Origin: an uncultured Christensenellaceae bacterium
Lineage (GTDB): Bacteria > Bacillota > Clostridia > Christensenellales > UBA3700
Length of the DNA: 64,000 nucleotides
Assembly: GCA_944381365.1 (NCBI GenBank)
Contig: CALWKW010000003.1
Span: forward strand, 62,001 to 126,000
Reading direction: 5' to 3'
In this document: in pieces, positions 33,577 through 42,277 of the stretch
How positions within the stretch are numbered: position 1 is the stretch's first letter
How the letters are laid out: the number at the start of each line of letters is the position of its first letter
Program-made: the position numbers and the translations under genes
The notes under the pieces: generated by a model
The model's database searches: none
Seen by the model: only the letters and a program-made list of their open reading frames with translations
What the model was told of the DNA's origin: nothing

Positions 33577-35145
33577 TCACGCACTGATTTGAGAACTTGT
33601 AAAGATATATGTAGCTATTGACTTTGAAGGAATTGTGATACTGCCGCCGTTTTTGTATTCGCTTGTCTTCCAATTCTCTTCTTCTGTCGTCAATACTTCT
33701 TCGATATTTTTATATCCGCCTTTGATATTTATCTTGTGACTTCTTTCGCTGTCATTGATTACTACCATTGCTATGCTGCCGTCAGGTCTTTGGTATGCCA
33801 CACACTCTACGCCGTTAAAGCCCAATGTGTCGCTATAACTTGCCTCTATTCTTACGCTACCGTCAGGGATATACTTCGAGAAGTGTCCCATAGCATAATA
33901 TCTCTTGTAGGCATTCAAAATATCTTTGCCATCACTGTCCTTGTTCCAATAGATAAGTCCGTCTTCATAATCATAAGTAGATATGGACAACCAATAGTTC
34001 CAGCTTACGGCATCTATCATGGCAAGGTCACGCAAAATTACCTTGGCAGAATACAAGCCCATATCAATGGATTTGTCTACTCCGCCCTCAAATACACAGT
34101 ACTCTGTCACGCTGACTTTCAAATCGTCAAAATTTCTGTCCATATAATTATCAAAAAGAGTACGCAAAAACTTGTCTGTATCCGTACCGTAAGAGTGAAC
34201 GGAGATATTTGTCAATGACTCAAAGAAAGGATATTTTTTGAATTCCTGCATATACTCGTTGAGTTTTGTATCTGACAAGCCTATCATTTTATAGTTTCCG
34301 CTCTCGAATATATCCATCTCGAATTTTGTAGAATTTTTCTTATTATACTCTGAAAGCGATGTATAAAATTGCTGATAGAATTTTGCAAGAGGCTTGGGGT
34401 CATAATGACAACCTTCCTGAGATGCCCCATCTCCGCCCCAATCCCATTGAGGTTCATTGACAGGACTTATGACAACTTCTATATCTTTATCGTATTTTGA
34501 TATAACATTTTTATAGATATAATCTGTAATTACAATCAAATAATCGCAAAAAGCCTCATAGCATTCTTCTTTGAGATTGTTTTGCTGGATTTCTTCGCCA
34601 TGAGCCTTGCCGTTTAAAGTCATGGTATAGTGAGGAGAATTGGCAAAGAATACGACTTTATCTATATTGCCTTTTGCAAGAGCCATCTCAAACAAATCCA
34701 AGACCTCTTTGTCTTTGGAAAAATCATAATTATTGATATCTTTGAATGCAGAATAGTCTTTTTTGCCATCCAAGATTTCCTCTGCCACTTCAGTCTTGAA
34801 AAAACTCTTCGAGCCACGCAAAGGGTCGCCATATTCATAGACTTCGCTGCCGCCTGCTCCTATGTTGTATCTAAAAGTATTAAGACAAAGTCCACTGTCT
34901 CCATAGAGCATCTCCATAGCCTGCTCTTTTATTTCTTCGTCTTCTACGGCTCCGAAAGATTGATATATCCACGCAGAAGAAGCTCCAAAACCTTCCATTG
35001 TCTGATATGTCTTTTCTGTATCAAGCGTAATCGAGGTAGTGCCGAAAATTACGGCCAAAGAATATATGCCGAATGACGCACCTATAATCAAGGCTACCGC
35101 CAAAATTCCAGTCATCGTGATGAGAAACACTTTTTTTCTGTTCAT
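33577..35145 (-). CDS. GH30-family glycoside hydrolase, membrane-anchored (copy 2)
   Basis: Paralogue of the next gene downstream, 522 aa. It has a short basic N-terminus and one membrane segment (about 6-35) without the long charged cytoplasmic stretch of copy 1. Catalytic motifs are conserved: GFGASSAWIY, VISPVNEPQWDWGG and VSVTEYCVFEGG. ATG 35145 is preceded by CGGAGAGATT; the open frame up to 35187 has no ribosome site. The last ~130 residues are almost identical to copy 1, whereas the middle differs widely, pointing to gene conversion. Both enzymes likely act on the same class of host or plant glycan with different fine specificity. Confidence 0.85.
   Translation of the reverse strand: MNRKKVFLITMTGILAVALIIGASFGIYSLAVIFGTTSITLDTEKTYQTMEGFGASSAWIYQSFGAVEDEEIKEQAMEMLYGDSGLCLNTFRYNIGAGGSEVYEYGDPLRGSKSFFKTEVAEEILDGKKDYSAFKDINNYDFSKDKEVLDLFEMALAKGNIDKVVFFANSPHYTMTLNGKAHGEEIQQNNLKEECYEAFCDYLIVITDYIYKNVISKYDKDIEVVISPVNEPQWDWGGDGASQEGCHYDPKPLAKFYQQFYTSLSEYNKKNSTKFEMDIFESGNYKMIGLSDTKLNEYMQEFKKYPFFESLTNISVHSYGTDTDKFLRTLFDNYMDRNFDDLKVSVTEYCVFEGGVDKSIDMGLYSAKVILRDLAMIDAVSWNYWLSISTYDYEDGLIYWNKDSDGKDILNAYKRYYAMGHFSKYIPDGSVRIEASYSDTLGFNGVECVAYQRPDGSIAMVVINDSERSHKINIKGGYKNIEEVLTTEEENWKTSEYKNGGSITIPSKSIATYIFTSSQISA
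33594..33990. repeat. Near-identical 3' block shared with copy 1 (31733-32130)
   Basis: About 390 bases match 31733-32130 with only around ten differences, then similarity drops sharply. Both copies lie in direct orientation in the 3' ends of the GH30 genes. Confidence 0.88.
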
Positions 35146-35187
35146 AATCTCTCCGCTTTTAAATATAATTCTAATATATTTTATCAT

Positions 35188-35551
35188 ACAAAGGCTTTTT
35201 TGTCTATAAAATAAAAAATCTTTTACATTTATAAAAACCTTGCCTTGAAAATTTAAAACTTATCTTTTTCTAAATATAATAAAATCAAAGCATAATATTT
35301 ATTTATGAAATATTTAAAACTTACTCGAATTATAGGTTTTGTATATAAAACTGTACTATTTTGTCCATAAAATATAATAATTTTTTCAAAAAATCTTTTT
35401 TTATCATTTTATACTAGCTTTTTATATATAATTATAAAGATTGTTTATTGTATAGATAATATCAAATGGATATTGCTTTTGATTGACAAATTATTTGACA
35501 TAATTCTTCATAAGTTGTAAACTTGAACTATAATTTTTTGCAGGTGCCGAT
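35188..35551. other. AT-rich intergenic region between GH30 and xpt
   Basis: This gap separates divergent genes and must hold both promoters. A TATAAT near 35531-35536 precedes xpt, and TTGACA-like hexamers occur, but no well-spaced pair is clear. I looked for a purine riboswitch upstream of xpt, as in Bacillus, and see none. Confidence 0.5.
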
Positions 35552-36121
35552 ATGAAACTATTAGAAGAATACATAGAGAAAAAAGGAAAATTGATAGGAG
35601 GCAATATCGTCAAAGTAGATTGCTTTCTCAATCATCAGGTAGATCCCTATCTTATGCACGAGATGGGCAAGGAAATAAAACGCCTTTATGAGGGCGAAGA
35701 AATCACAAAAGTGCTTACGATAGAATCTTCGGGAATCGCAATAGCAATCATGGCAGCTATGGAGCTCAATGTTCCTATGGTATTTGCCAAGAAAAATGCT
35801 ACCAAAAACATATCAGGCGATGTCTACAACACTACTATCACATCTTTTACTCACGGAAGAGATTATGATGTAAGAGTGGCAAAAGAATTTTTAAGCAAAG
35901 ATGACAAAATCCTTATCATAGACGATTTTCTTGCAAACGGTGCCGCTCTCAATGGTCTTATATCTTTGGTAGATCAAAGCGGAGCAAAACTTGTCGGCTG
36001 TGCGATAGCGATAGAAAAAGGTTTTCAGGACGGCGGCAAAAAACTGAGAGAACAAGGATACAGAATAGAAAGTCTTGCCATCATTGACGGCTTTACCGAA
36101 AACGGCATTATCTTCAGATAA
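35552..36121 (+). CDS. xpt: Xanthine phosphoribosyltransferase
   Basis: Cytoplasmic purine-salvage enzyme (189 aa) joining xanthine and PRPP to give XMP. The PRPP-binding motif ILIIDDFLANGAAL is at about 126-139, and the N-terminal pattern IEKKGKLIGGNIVKVDCFLNHQVDP is characteristic of Xpt. The start has GCAGGTGCCGAT upstream. It is a single gene with its own terminator. No purine riboswitch precedes it. Confidence 0.95.
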   Translation: MKLLEEYIEKKGKLIGGNIVKVDCFLNHQVDPYLMHEMGKEIKRLYEGEEITKVLTIESSGIAIAIMAAMELNVPMVFAKKNATKNISGDVYNTTITSFTHGRDYDVRVAKEFLSKDDKILIIDDFLANGAALNGLISLVDQSGAKLVGCAIAIEKGFQDGGKKLREQGYRIESLAIIDGFTENGIIFR

Positions 36122-36218
36122 TATATCGATATAATAATATAAGTATAATAATATATTTTTTCAGTATATAATACTGAAATCAATCAAAATAATCATAATT
36201 TAATAATCAAAAATTCAC

Positions 36219-36251
36219 AAGATTTGTCTTAAAACAGGCAAATCTTTTTTT
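36219..36251 (+). terminator. Terminator of xpt
   Basis: AAGATTTG (36219-36226) pairs with CAAATCTT (36239-36246), followed by a T run. Confidence 0.8.
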
Positions 36252-36296
36252 GTAAAAATTTTTATAAAAAAATTGTAAAAATTATATTCAATTTGT

Positions 36297-36325
36297 TTGA
36301 CAAAGATGTATATAAACTCTATAAT
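36297..36325 (+). promoter_or_regulatory. Consensus promoter of the polyamine importer operon
   Basis: TTGACA (36297-36302), exactly 17 bases, TATAAT (36320-36325). Transcription from about 36332 gives a ~160-base leader before the regulator gene. Confidence 0.88.
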
Positions 36326-36345
36326 ACACTTGTTTAATAATTCTA

Positions 36346-36403
36346 AACTCAATGTTTATTGCCACAAAACTTCATAAAAATTAAGTTTAGAAATACTAAA
36401 CTT
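36346..36403. promoter_or_regulatory. Two inverted repeats, candidate operators of the XRE-cupin regulator
   Basis: AAGTTTAG-AAATA-CTAAACTT (36383-36403) is a perfect repeat with 8-base arms; TAAAC-TCAAT-GTTTA (36346-36360) uses the same half-site. Both lie in the leader of the regulator's own transcript, suggesting autoregulation. Confidence 0.65.
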
Positions 36404-36494
36404 GCCAATACTTCCGCTATCTTTTGTACTTTTATAAGTCAAGACAGAAGTTTTTGAGCACGAAAAAAGAAAAATCTTATAAGGAGAAAACGCT

Positions 36495-37028
36495 ATGGAT
36501 TTTGGTATAAAGCTCAAGCAATTACGATTGCAATGCGGTCTTACGCAAGAAGAACTTGCCGATAGATGCGAACTGACGAAAGGATATATTTCTCAGCTCG
36601 AAAACAATCTTACCTCGCCATCGATAGCTACCCTTACGGATATACTCGCCGTACTCGGCAGTGATCTCAAATCATTCTTTGACGAGGATACAGAAGAAAA
36701 AATCGTCTTTGACGAAAACGACTTTTTTGAAAAAGAAGATGACGGCGAACTTATTACATGGCTTGTTCCCAACAGCCTTAAAAACGAGATGGAGCCGATA
36801 CTTCTCACTCTTCAGCCAAATGTAAGCACCACCGTGGATATGCCGCACGAAGGCGAAGAATTCGGATATGTGCTCTCGGGAGAAGCCATTCTTCATATAG
36901 GTAAAAAATCATATTCGATAAAAAAAGGTAATTCTTTTTATTTTACAAGCAACAAACGACATTTTATAGAAAATAAATCAGGCGAAGTCGCTACAATACT
37001 TTGGGTATCAAGCCCTCCTACATTCTAA
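36495..37028 (+). CDS. XRE-family regulator with cupin domain, polyamine operon regulator
   Basis: A 177-aa two-domain regulator. The HTH (about 5-60: [41 protein letters not shown]) is followed by a C-terminal cupin (about 105-172: [34 protein letters not shown]). Regulators of this PuuR-like form commonly head potABCD operons in Clostridia and respond to polyamines, which matches its position 17 bases ahead of potA. ATG 36495 follows AAGGAGAAAACGCT. The inverted repeats in its leader are likely its binding sites. Confidence 0.9.
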   Translation: MDFGIKLKQLRLQCGLTQEELADRCELTKGYISQLENNLTSPSIATLTDILAVLGSDLKSFFDEDTEEKIVFDENDFFEKEDDGELITWLVPNSLKNEMEPILLTLQPNVSTTVDMPHEGEEFGYVLSGEAILHIGKKSYSIKKGNSFYFTSNKRHFIENKSGEVATILWVSSPPTF

Positions 37029-37045
37029 TTTCGGGAGTAGACACT

Positions 37046-38938
37046 ATGGAAAAAGACATCAAAAAACAAACAACCGCTAAAAAAGAAAATGTAAAGAAGG
37101 AAAGCAAACAACCTGCCAAAAAGCCTGTCGCAAAACAAGCAAAACCCAAGCAGGAAAAACCCAAAAAGGAAAACTTTATAAAAGAACTTCTCAAGGACTC
37201 CAAGAAAAAAGCAGTAGAAGAGCCCAAGAGCGAATACATAATCGAACTTCAGGGACTCACAAAACAATACGGCACCAAGACCGTAGTCAAAAACATAAAC
37301 CTTAAAATCAAAAAGGGAGAATTTGTCACATTCTTAGGACCTTCCGGCTGCGGAAAGACGACCACTTTGAGAATGATAGCAGGCTTTGAAATACCTACCG
37401 AAGGAAAGGTGCTTTTTGAAGGCAAGGACATAGCAAAACTTCCTCCTCACAAAAGACCTGTAAACACGGTATTCCAAAAGTATGCTCTTTTCCCTCATCT
37501 CAATGTTTTCAACAACATTGCTTTTGGTCTCAAGCTCAAAAAGATTGATGTAGAATACACCAAAAAGACGGGCGAAAAGGCAATCAAACAAGTCAAGCTC
37601 AAAGACTTCTTGGTAGATCCCGCAACAGGCGTACCCGATTTTTCTATCGCAGACAAAGATTATTATTCATACCTTGAAAAAGGATATGTAAAACTTTGCA
37701 AGGTAAAGAAAACTATCGACAAAATCACAAAGAAAGGCAAGCAGTCAAAGACTCTCAACGGATATAAATATTATATCAACGAGAAAGTAAGACGAGCACT
37801 CAAAATCGTAGGACTCAGCGATTATGAGACAAGAGATGTGGATTCTCTCTCCGGCGGACAACAACAAAGAGTAGCTATCGCCCGTGCTATCGTCAATGAG
37901 CCCAAAGTGCTTTTGCTTGACGAACCTTTGGGAGCTTTAGACCTAAAAATGCGTCAAGAGATGCAAATCGAACTCAAAGAAATGCACCGCACTCTCGGCA
38001 TAACATTTATATATGTCACACACGATCAGGAAGAAGCTTTGACAATGAGCGATACAGTAGTCGTAATGAAAGACGGTATGATTTGTCAAGAAGGCACTCC
38101 TATCGATATCTACAACGAGCCTCGCACCGCTTATGTCGCAGACTTTATCGGCGAATCGAATATCCTGAACGGTATTATGCTTGACGATTACAAGGTCAAC
38201 ATGGTAGGCGTGGATTTTGATTGCGTAGACGCAGGCTTTGGACAAAATACACCTGTCGATGTAGTAATTCGTCCCGAAGATATCGAAATCAAGAAAAAAG
38301 AAAAAGGACAGCTCTCAGGCGTAATTCAGTCTAGCATGTTCAGAGGCGTGCATTATGAGATGGTATGTCTTGCAAACGGCTATGAATTCACTATCCACAG
38401 CACGGTAGAAGCACCTGTGGGAAAAGAAGTGGATTTGTATGTAGCTCCTGAAAACATACAGATAATGCACAAAGAGCATGTCGACAATACCTTCCCTGTC
38501 AAGTTCTTATCAAACACCACTTTCGATATACTTGACGCAACTTATGAATTTTCTCCTTCTGCTTGTTTTGAGAATTGCGAATATGACGAAGAAAACGATA
38601 TCCTCAAAATAAACGGCGAAGAATATACCCTGAAAGGTCATGAAGCAAAAGTAAAATTCAACTTCTACAATATAGAAATGACCGATGACGAATACGCAGC
38701 TCCCCTCGCAGGAAATGTGGACAGCATGATTTATAAAGGCAACCACTATCTCGTAGATATCAAAACCGACCAAGGCGACCATATTTATGCCGACACCGAA
38801 TATCTGTGGGACAAAGGCGACAGAGTGGGCATCAAAATAGAGCCTGACAAATTCAAATTCGTAGATTGCGATTTTCTTAAAAAAGAGACTACCCCCGAAT
38901 CAGTAAGCGAGGATAAAGACACAACAAAGGAGGCATAA
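37046..38938 (+). CDS. potA: Spermidine/putrescine ABC importer ATP-binding protein, enlarged
   Basis: ATPase of the polyamine importer, 630 aa against ~350-370 in the family. Walker [10 protein letters not shown] is at about 98-106, signature LSGGQQQR at 268, Walker [12 protein letters not shown], then H-loop THDQEEA. Three additions stand out: a ~60-residue Lys-rich N-terminus ([13 protein letters not shown]...), an ~80-residue Lys-rich insert in the helical domain between Q-loop and signature (about 166-247), and an extended TOBE region. The start is ATG 37046 (GGGAG upstream); an open frame from 37001 overlaps the regulator gene. It is followed by potB after one base. Confidence 0.93.
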   Translation: MEKDIKKQTTAKKENVKKESKQPAKKPVAKQAKPKQEKPKKENFIKELLKDSKKKAVEEPKSEYIIELQGLTKQYGTKTVVKNINLKIKKGEFVTFLGPSGCGKTTTLRMIAGFEIPTEGKVLFEGKDIAKLPPHKRPVNTVFQKYALFPHLNVFNNIAFGLKLKKIDVEYTKKTGEKAIKQVKLKDFLVDPATGVPDFSIADKDYYSYLEKGYVKLCKVKKTIDKITKKGKQSKTLNGYKYYINEKVRRALKIVGLSDYETRDVDSLSGGQQQRVAIARAIVNEPKVLLLDEPLGALDLKMRQEMQIELKEMHRTLGITFIYVTHDQEEALTMSDTVVVMKDGMICQEGTPIDIYNEPRTAYVADFIGESNILNGIMLDDYKVNMVGVDFDCVDAGFGQNTPVDVVIRPEDIEIKKKEKGQLSGVIQSSMFRGVHYEMVCLANGYEFTIHSTVEAPVGKEVDLYVAPENIQIMHKEHVDNTFPVKFLSNTTFDILDATYEFSPSACFENCEYDEENDILKINGEEYTLKGHEAKVKFNFYNIEMTDDEYAAPLAGNVDSMIYKGNHYLVDIKTDQGDHIYADTEYLWDKGDRVGIKIEPDKFKFVDCDFLKKETTPESVSEDKDTTKEA

Positions 38939-38939
38939 A

Positions 38940-39713
38940 ATGTTCAAAAAATTATTGGCTACGCCCTATGCACTTTTTATGGCATTGTTTGTCATCCTGC
39001 CTATCATAATGATAGCCGTATATGCTTTTACGGACGCTGAAGGAGCATTGGACCTTATCGGCAACTTCCAAGATCTTGCCAAAGAACCTGCTCTCGGCAA
39101 GGTAATCAAAAACTCTATAATTGCAGGGCTATCGACAGCGGTAATTTGTCTTTTGATAGGTTATCCTATCGCATACTATCTCACAAAAGCAGAATTCAAC
39201 CGTACAGGTGTTTTGATAGGACTTTTCCTTGTTCCTATGTGGGTAAACTTCCTTTTGAGAATGATGTCCACAAAGGCGGTATTCACAGTGCTCGGTATTC
39301 CCATGGGTATGGGAACAGTCATTTTCGGATTGTGCTATGAATTTTTGCCTTTTATGATTATGCCTATCTATACGACAATACAAAAAATCGACAAAAGCTT
39401 TATCGAAGGAGCTAACGACCTCGGTGCTACACCTACAAAAGCTTTTTGGAAAATTACCGTTCCCCTCTCCCTCCCCGGTGTGTTGAGCGGACTTACAATG
39501 GTTATTATTCCCTCGATTACCACTTTTGCCGTGACAGAAATTCTCTCAAACGGCAAACTTATGCTCCTCGGTGATTTCATTTACAGCCTGAAGGCATACA
39601 ACCTTAATATGGCAAGTGCTATTTCGCTCGCCCTTATGATACTTCTCGGCATATCCATGATTATCACAAACAGATTCAACAAGGATAGCGAAAAAGGAGG
39701 CGGACTATGGTAA
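38940..39713 (+). CDS. potB: Spermidine/putrescine ABC importer permease
   Basis: Membrane subunit of 257 aa with about six hydrophobic segments. The ATPase contact (EAA) loop is seen as FIEGANDLGATPTKAFWKITVPLSLPG. AAGGAGGCATAAA precedes the ATG, one base after the potA stop. Its 3' end overlaps potC by 7 bases. Confidence 0.94.
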   Translation: MFKKLLATPYALFMALFVILPIIMIAVYAFTDAEGALDLIGNFQDLAKEPALGKVIKNSIIAGLSTAVICLLIGYPIAYYLTKAEFNRTGVLIGLFLVPMWVNFLLRMMSTKAVFTVLGIPMGMGTVIFGLCYEFLPFMIMPIYTTIQKIDKSFIEGANDLGATPTKAFWKITVPLSLPGVLSGLTMVIIPSITTFAVTEILSNGKLMLLGDFIYSLKAYNLNMASAISLALMILLGISMIITNRFNKDSEKGGGLW

Positions 39714-40534
39714 GAAAATTACTCGTAAAATCATTTATAGGCATAGTGCTTATTATTCTCTATCTCCCTATCGTGTGGATGATAGTATTCTCCTTTACCG
39801 ATACGCCCTCATTCAGCGGTTGGAACGGATTTTCATTCCAAAACTATATCGACCTCTTTACAGGTCAAGGCTCCAACTCTGCAAGAATACAGGAAGCTAT
39901 CGTAAACACATTGTTTGTAGGAGTATTCACGAGTTTGTTGTCTACGATACTCGGCACTTTGGGAGCTATCGGTCTTCATGCTTTCAGAAGCAAAAGAATC
40001 AAGGCGGCATACAGCACAGTCAATCAGATTCCTATGATAAACAGCGAAATCGTCACGGCTATCGCTCTCGCTCTTGTCTTCAATCTTTTTGCTTCTACCT
40101 TGCAAATCTCAGGCGGCACTTGGGCAGAAACAGCATTCAAGCTTATTCTCGCTCACACATCTTATTGTGCTCCCTATGTGCTTCTCAATGTTCTTCCCAG
40201 ACTTCAAAAAGCCGACAATAAGGTATATGAAGCAGCACTCGACCTCGGATGCACTCCCGCAAAAGCAATGTTCAAAGTCGTATTGCCCGATATCATGCCC
40301 GGTATCGTAATAGGCGGTTTGCTTGCGTTTACACTGTCAATTGATGACTTCGTAATCACAAAAGTAAATGTCACATCCTTTGAAACATTGTCCACTCTTC
40401 TCTACGGACTCAAGAGCGGAAAACATCCTCTCCCTCCCGATATAAGAGCTTTGTTCTCGATAATATTCTTTATAGTATTCGTACTTATAATGATTATTTA
40501 CAGCCCTAAGAAAAAGAGCGAACAAAAAGCCTGA
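39707..40534 (+). CDS. potC: Spermidine/putrescine ABC importer permease
   Basis: Second membrane subunit, 275 aa, about six hydrophobic segments. The EAA loop is YEAALDLGCTPAKAMFKVVLPDIMPG, followed by FTLSIDDFVIT, a PotC-like signature. GGAGGCGGACT lies just upstream within potB. It is coupled to potB and followed about 100 bases later by the lipoprotein gene. Confidence 0.94.
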   Translation: MVRKLLVKSFIGIVLIILYLPIVWMIVFSFTDTPSFSGWNGFSFQNYIDLFTGQGSNSARIQEAIVNTLFVGVFTSLLSTILGTLGAIGLHAFRSKRIKAAYSTVNQIPMINSEIVTAIALALVFNLFASTLQISGGTWAETAFKLILAHTSYCAPYVLLNVLPRLQKADNKVYEAALDLGCTPAKAMFKVVLPDIMPGIVIGGLLAFTLSIDDFVITKVNVTSFETLSTLLYGLKSGKHPLPPDIRALFSIIFFIVFVLIMIIYSPKKKSEQKA

Positions 40535-40630
40535 CAAAGCATTTGTCTTAAATCAAAAAATCAATTTGCAAAGCAAATGATATACAACAAAAATAAAAAA
40601 CAAAAACCATTTAATGAAAGGAGTATTGTT

Positions 40631-41968
40631 ATGAAAAGAAAAATTACTGTAGTCGCAATACTATTAGTACTCGCAATGGCTCTTGTTTTGCCCATAGTAT
40701 TCACGGGCTGTCAAAACAGAAGCGAAATTTTGAAGGTCTACAACTGGTCAGAATACATCGGCGAAGATGTAATCGAAGAATTTGAGGCATACTACAAAGA
40801 AGTCACCGGCAAAAACATTACCGTAAAGTACGATATGTTTGACGAAAACGAACTTATGTACACTCAAATCAAAACCGCTAAAGCCGATTATGATGTTATC
40901 TGCCCTTCAGATTATATGATTGAAAAAATGATAAAAGAAGGCTTGCTCATAAAGCTTGAAGATATTTCTCAATACGGATACGAAGGTCTTGAGGATTACA
41001 GAAACAACATGTCTCCTCTCGTTATGTCCGGCGAAAACAGCCTTTTCACTTATGACTATGACGAAGAAACAGGTCTTTACAATCAATACAGCCGTACATA
41101 CATGTGGGGAACCATGGGTATTTTGTACGCAAACGATTCTACCGCTTACAAAAACAGCAAGTACGGCACATACTCTTCTATGAAAGAATATGTAGAAGCA
41201 AACGGCTGGTCAGTATTCTGGGACGAAGCTTACAAGAATAAGTTTATGCTCAAAAACTCTATGAGAGATACTTATGTAAGTGCTTCTATCTATACTCTTC
41301 TCAATGAAAGATCAGATTACTTCAACGCATCAATGACACCTGCAAAAGCACTCAATGCTACTGACAGTGCAACCGTAAAGAAAATCGAAGAAATGATGCT
41401 CAAACAAAAAGGTCTTATCAAAGGTCTTGAAAATGACGAAGGCAAAGAGCAAATCATTCAGGGCGAAATCGATATGGTATTGCAATGGGCAGGAGACGCC
41501 GTATATGCAATGACAGGACTTCAGGAAGAACTCGGCAAGTCAAGAGATCTCACATACTTTGTACCCCAAGAAGGCAGCAATATCTTCAGCGATGGCTGGT
41601 GCATTCCCAAGTATTCGGGCAACCATGAAGCTGCAAACCTTTGGATAAACTTTATGTGCAAACCTGAAATTGCTGTAAAGAATATGGATTATATCGGCTA
41701 TACATCAGGTGTAGCTACCAAGGCTACTTATGATTATATCATGGAAAACTGGGCTAGCGAAGAAGTGACAGATTATGCTATCGACCTTTCTTACTACTTC
41801 GGTGAAGATTGCGGTTTTGACACAACAATCTATGTAGCAGAAGAAGACTATGCAGCATTCGAAGCACAATTCCCTACAAAGTCAATCATCGACAGATGTG
41901 CCGTAATGCTCGATTTCGGCGATGCTACCAATACCATGAACGCTTTGTGGAGAAACTTCAAAGCTTAA
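40631..41968 (+). CDS. potD: Spermidine/putrescine-binding lipoprotein
   Basis: Extracellular receptor (445 aa) of the importer, anchored by a lipidated Cys at 27 (lipobox FTGC after a hydrophobic signal). The mature N-terminus, LKVYNWSEYIGEDVIEEFE, is the classic PotD/PotF start, and DVICPSDYMIEKMIKEG and QWAGDAVYAM are binding-fold segments. ATG 40631 has AAGGAG nine bases upstream; the open frame back to 40577 lacks one. The final gene of the operon, closed by a terminator. Confidence 0.95.
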   Translation: MKRKITVVAILLVLAMALVLPIVFTGCQNRSEILKVYNWSEYIGEDVIEEFEAYYKEVTGKNITVKYDMFDENELMYTQIKTAKADYDVICPSDYMIEKMIKEGLLIKLEDISQYGYEGLEDYRNNMSPLVMSGENSLFTYDYDEETGLYNQYSRTYMWGTMGILYANDSTAYKNSKYGTYSSMKEYVEANGWSVFWDEAYKNKFMLKNSMRDTYVSASIYTLLNERSDYFNASMTPAKALNATDSATVKKIEEMMLKQKGLIKGLENDEGKEQIIQGEIDMVLQWAGDAVYAMTGLQEELGKSRDLTYFVPQEGSNIFSDGWCIPKYSGNHEAANLWINFMCKPEIAVKNMDYIGYTSGVATKATYDYIMENWASEEVTDYAIDLSYYFGEDCGFDTTIYVAEEDYAAFEAQFPTKSIIDRCAVMLDFGDATNTMNALWRNFKA

Positions 41969-41989
41969 TCACTTGCATCAAACCTATTC

Positions 41990-42022
41990 AAAAAGGCTTA
42001 CTTCAAAGTAAGCCTTTTTTGT
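41990..42022 (+). terminator. Terminator of the pot operon
   Basis: AAAAGGCTTAC (41991-42001) pairs with GTAAGCCTTTT (42008-42018) around TTCAAA, followed by T. Confidence 0.92.
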
Positions 42023-42239
42023 TTGTTGTTTAAAAAAAAAGAATTGTCCGCCATAATAAAAAAGTGCAAAATACGGACAAAAAAATTCGCATATCAATGG
42101 TATATTATATTTATATTATTATTTCTATTGTTATATATACAAATCAATTAAGGCGTGGTTTGTATATATAAGAGAGACTATACACGCACGCATACGCTCG
42201 CAAAGGTTTTTGACAAAACAAAAGTCAATTTTATCAACA

Positions 42240-42272
42240 AAAAAAGACTCTCGCTTTTGGCAAAAGTCTTTT
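42240..42272 (-). terminator. Terminator of the DEAD-box helicase gene
   Basis: AAAAGACT and AGTCTTTT close a loop of ~15 bases that can pair further inside; T runs follow on the minus strand. Nearby, TATATACAAA/TTTGTATATA (about 42134-42168) is another inverted repeat of unknown role. Confidence 0.65.
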
Positions 42273-42277
42273 ATTTA

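Noticed and set aside
35400..35551. Purine riboswitch upstream of xpt
   Set aside because: None of the conserved loop or junction words is present in the leader.
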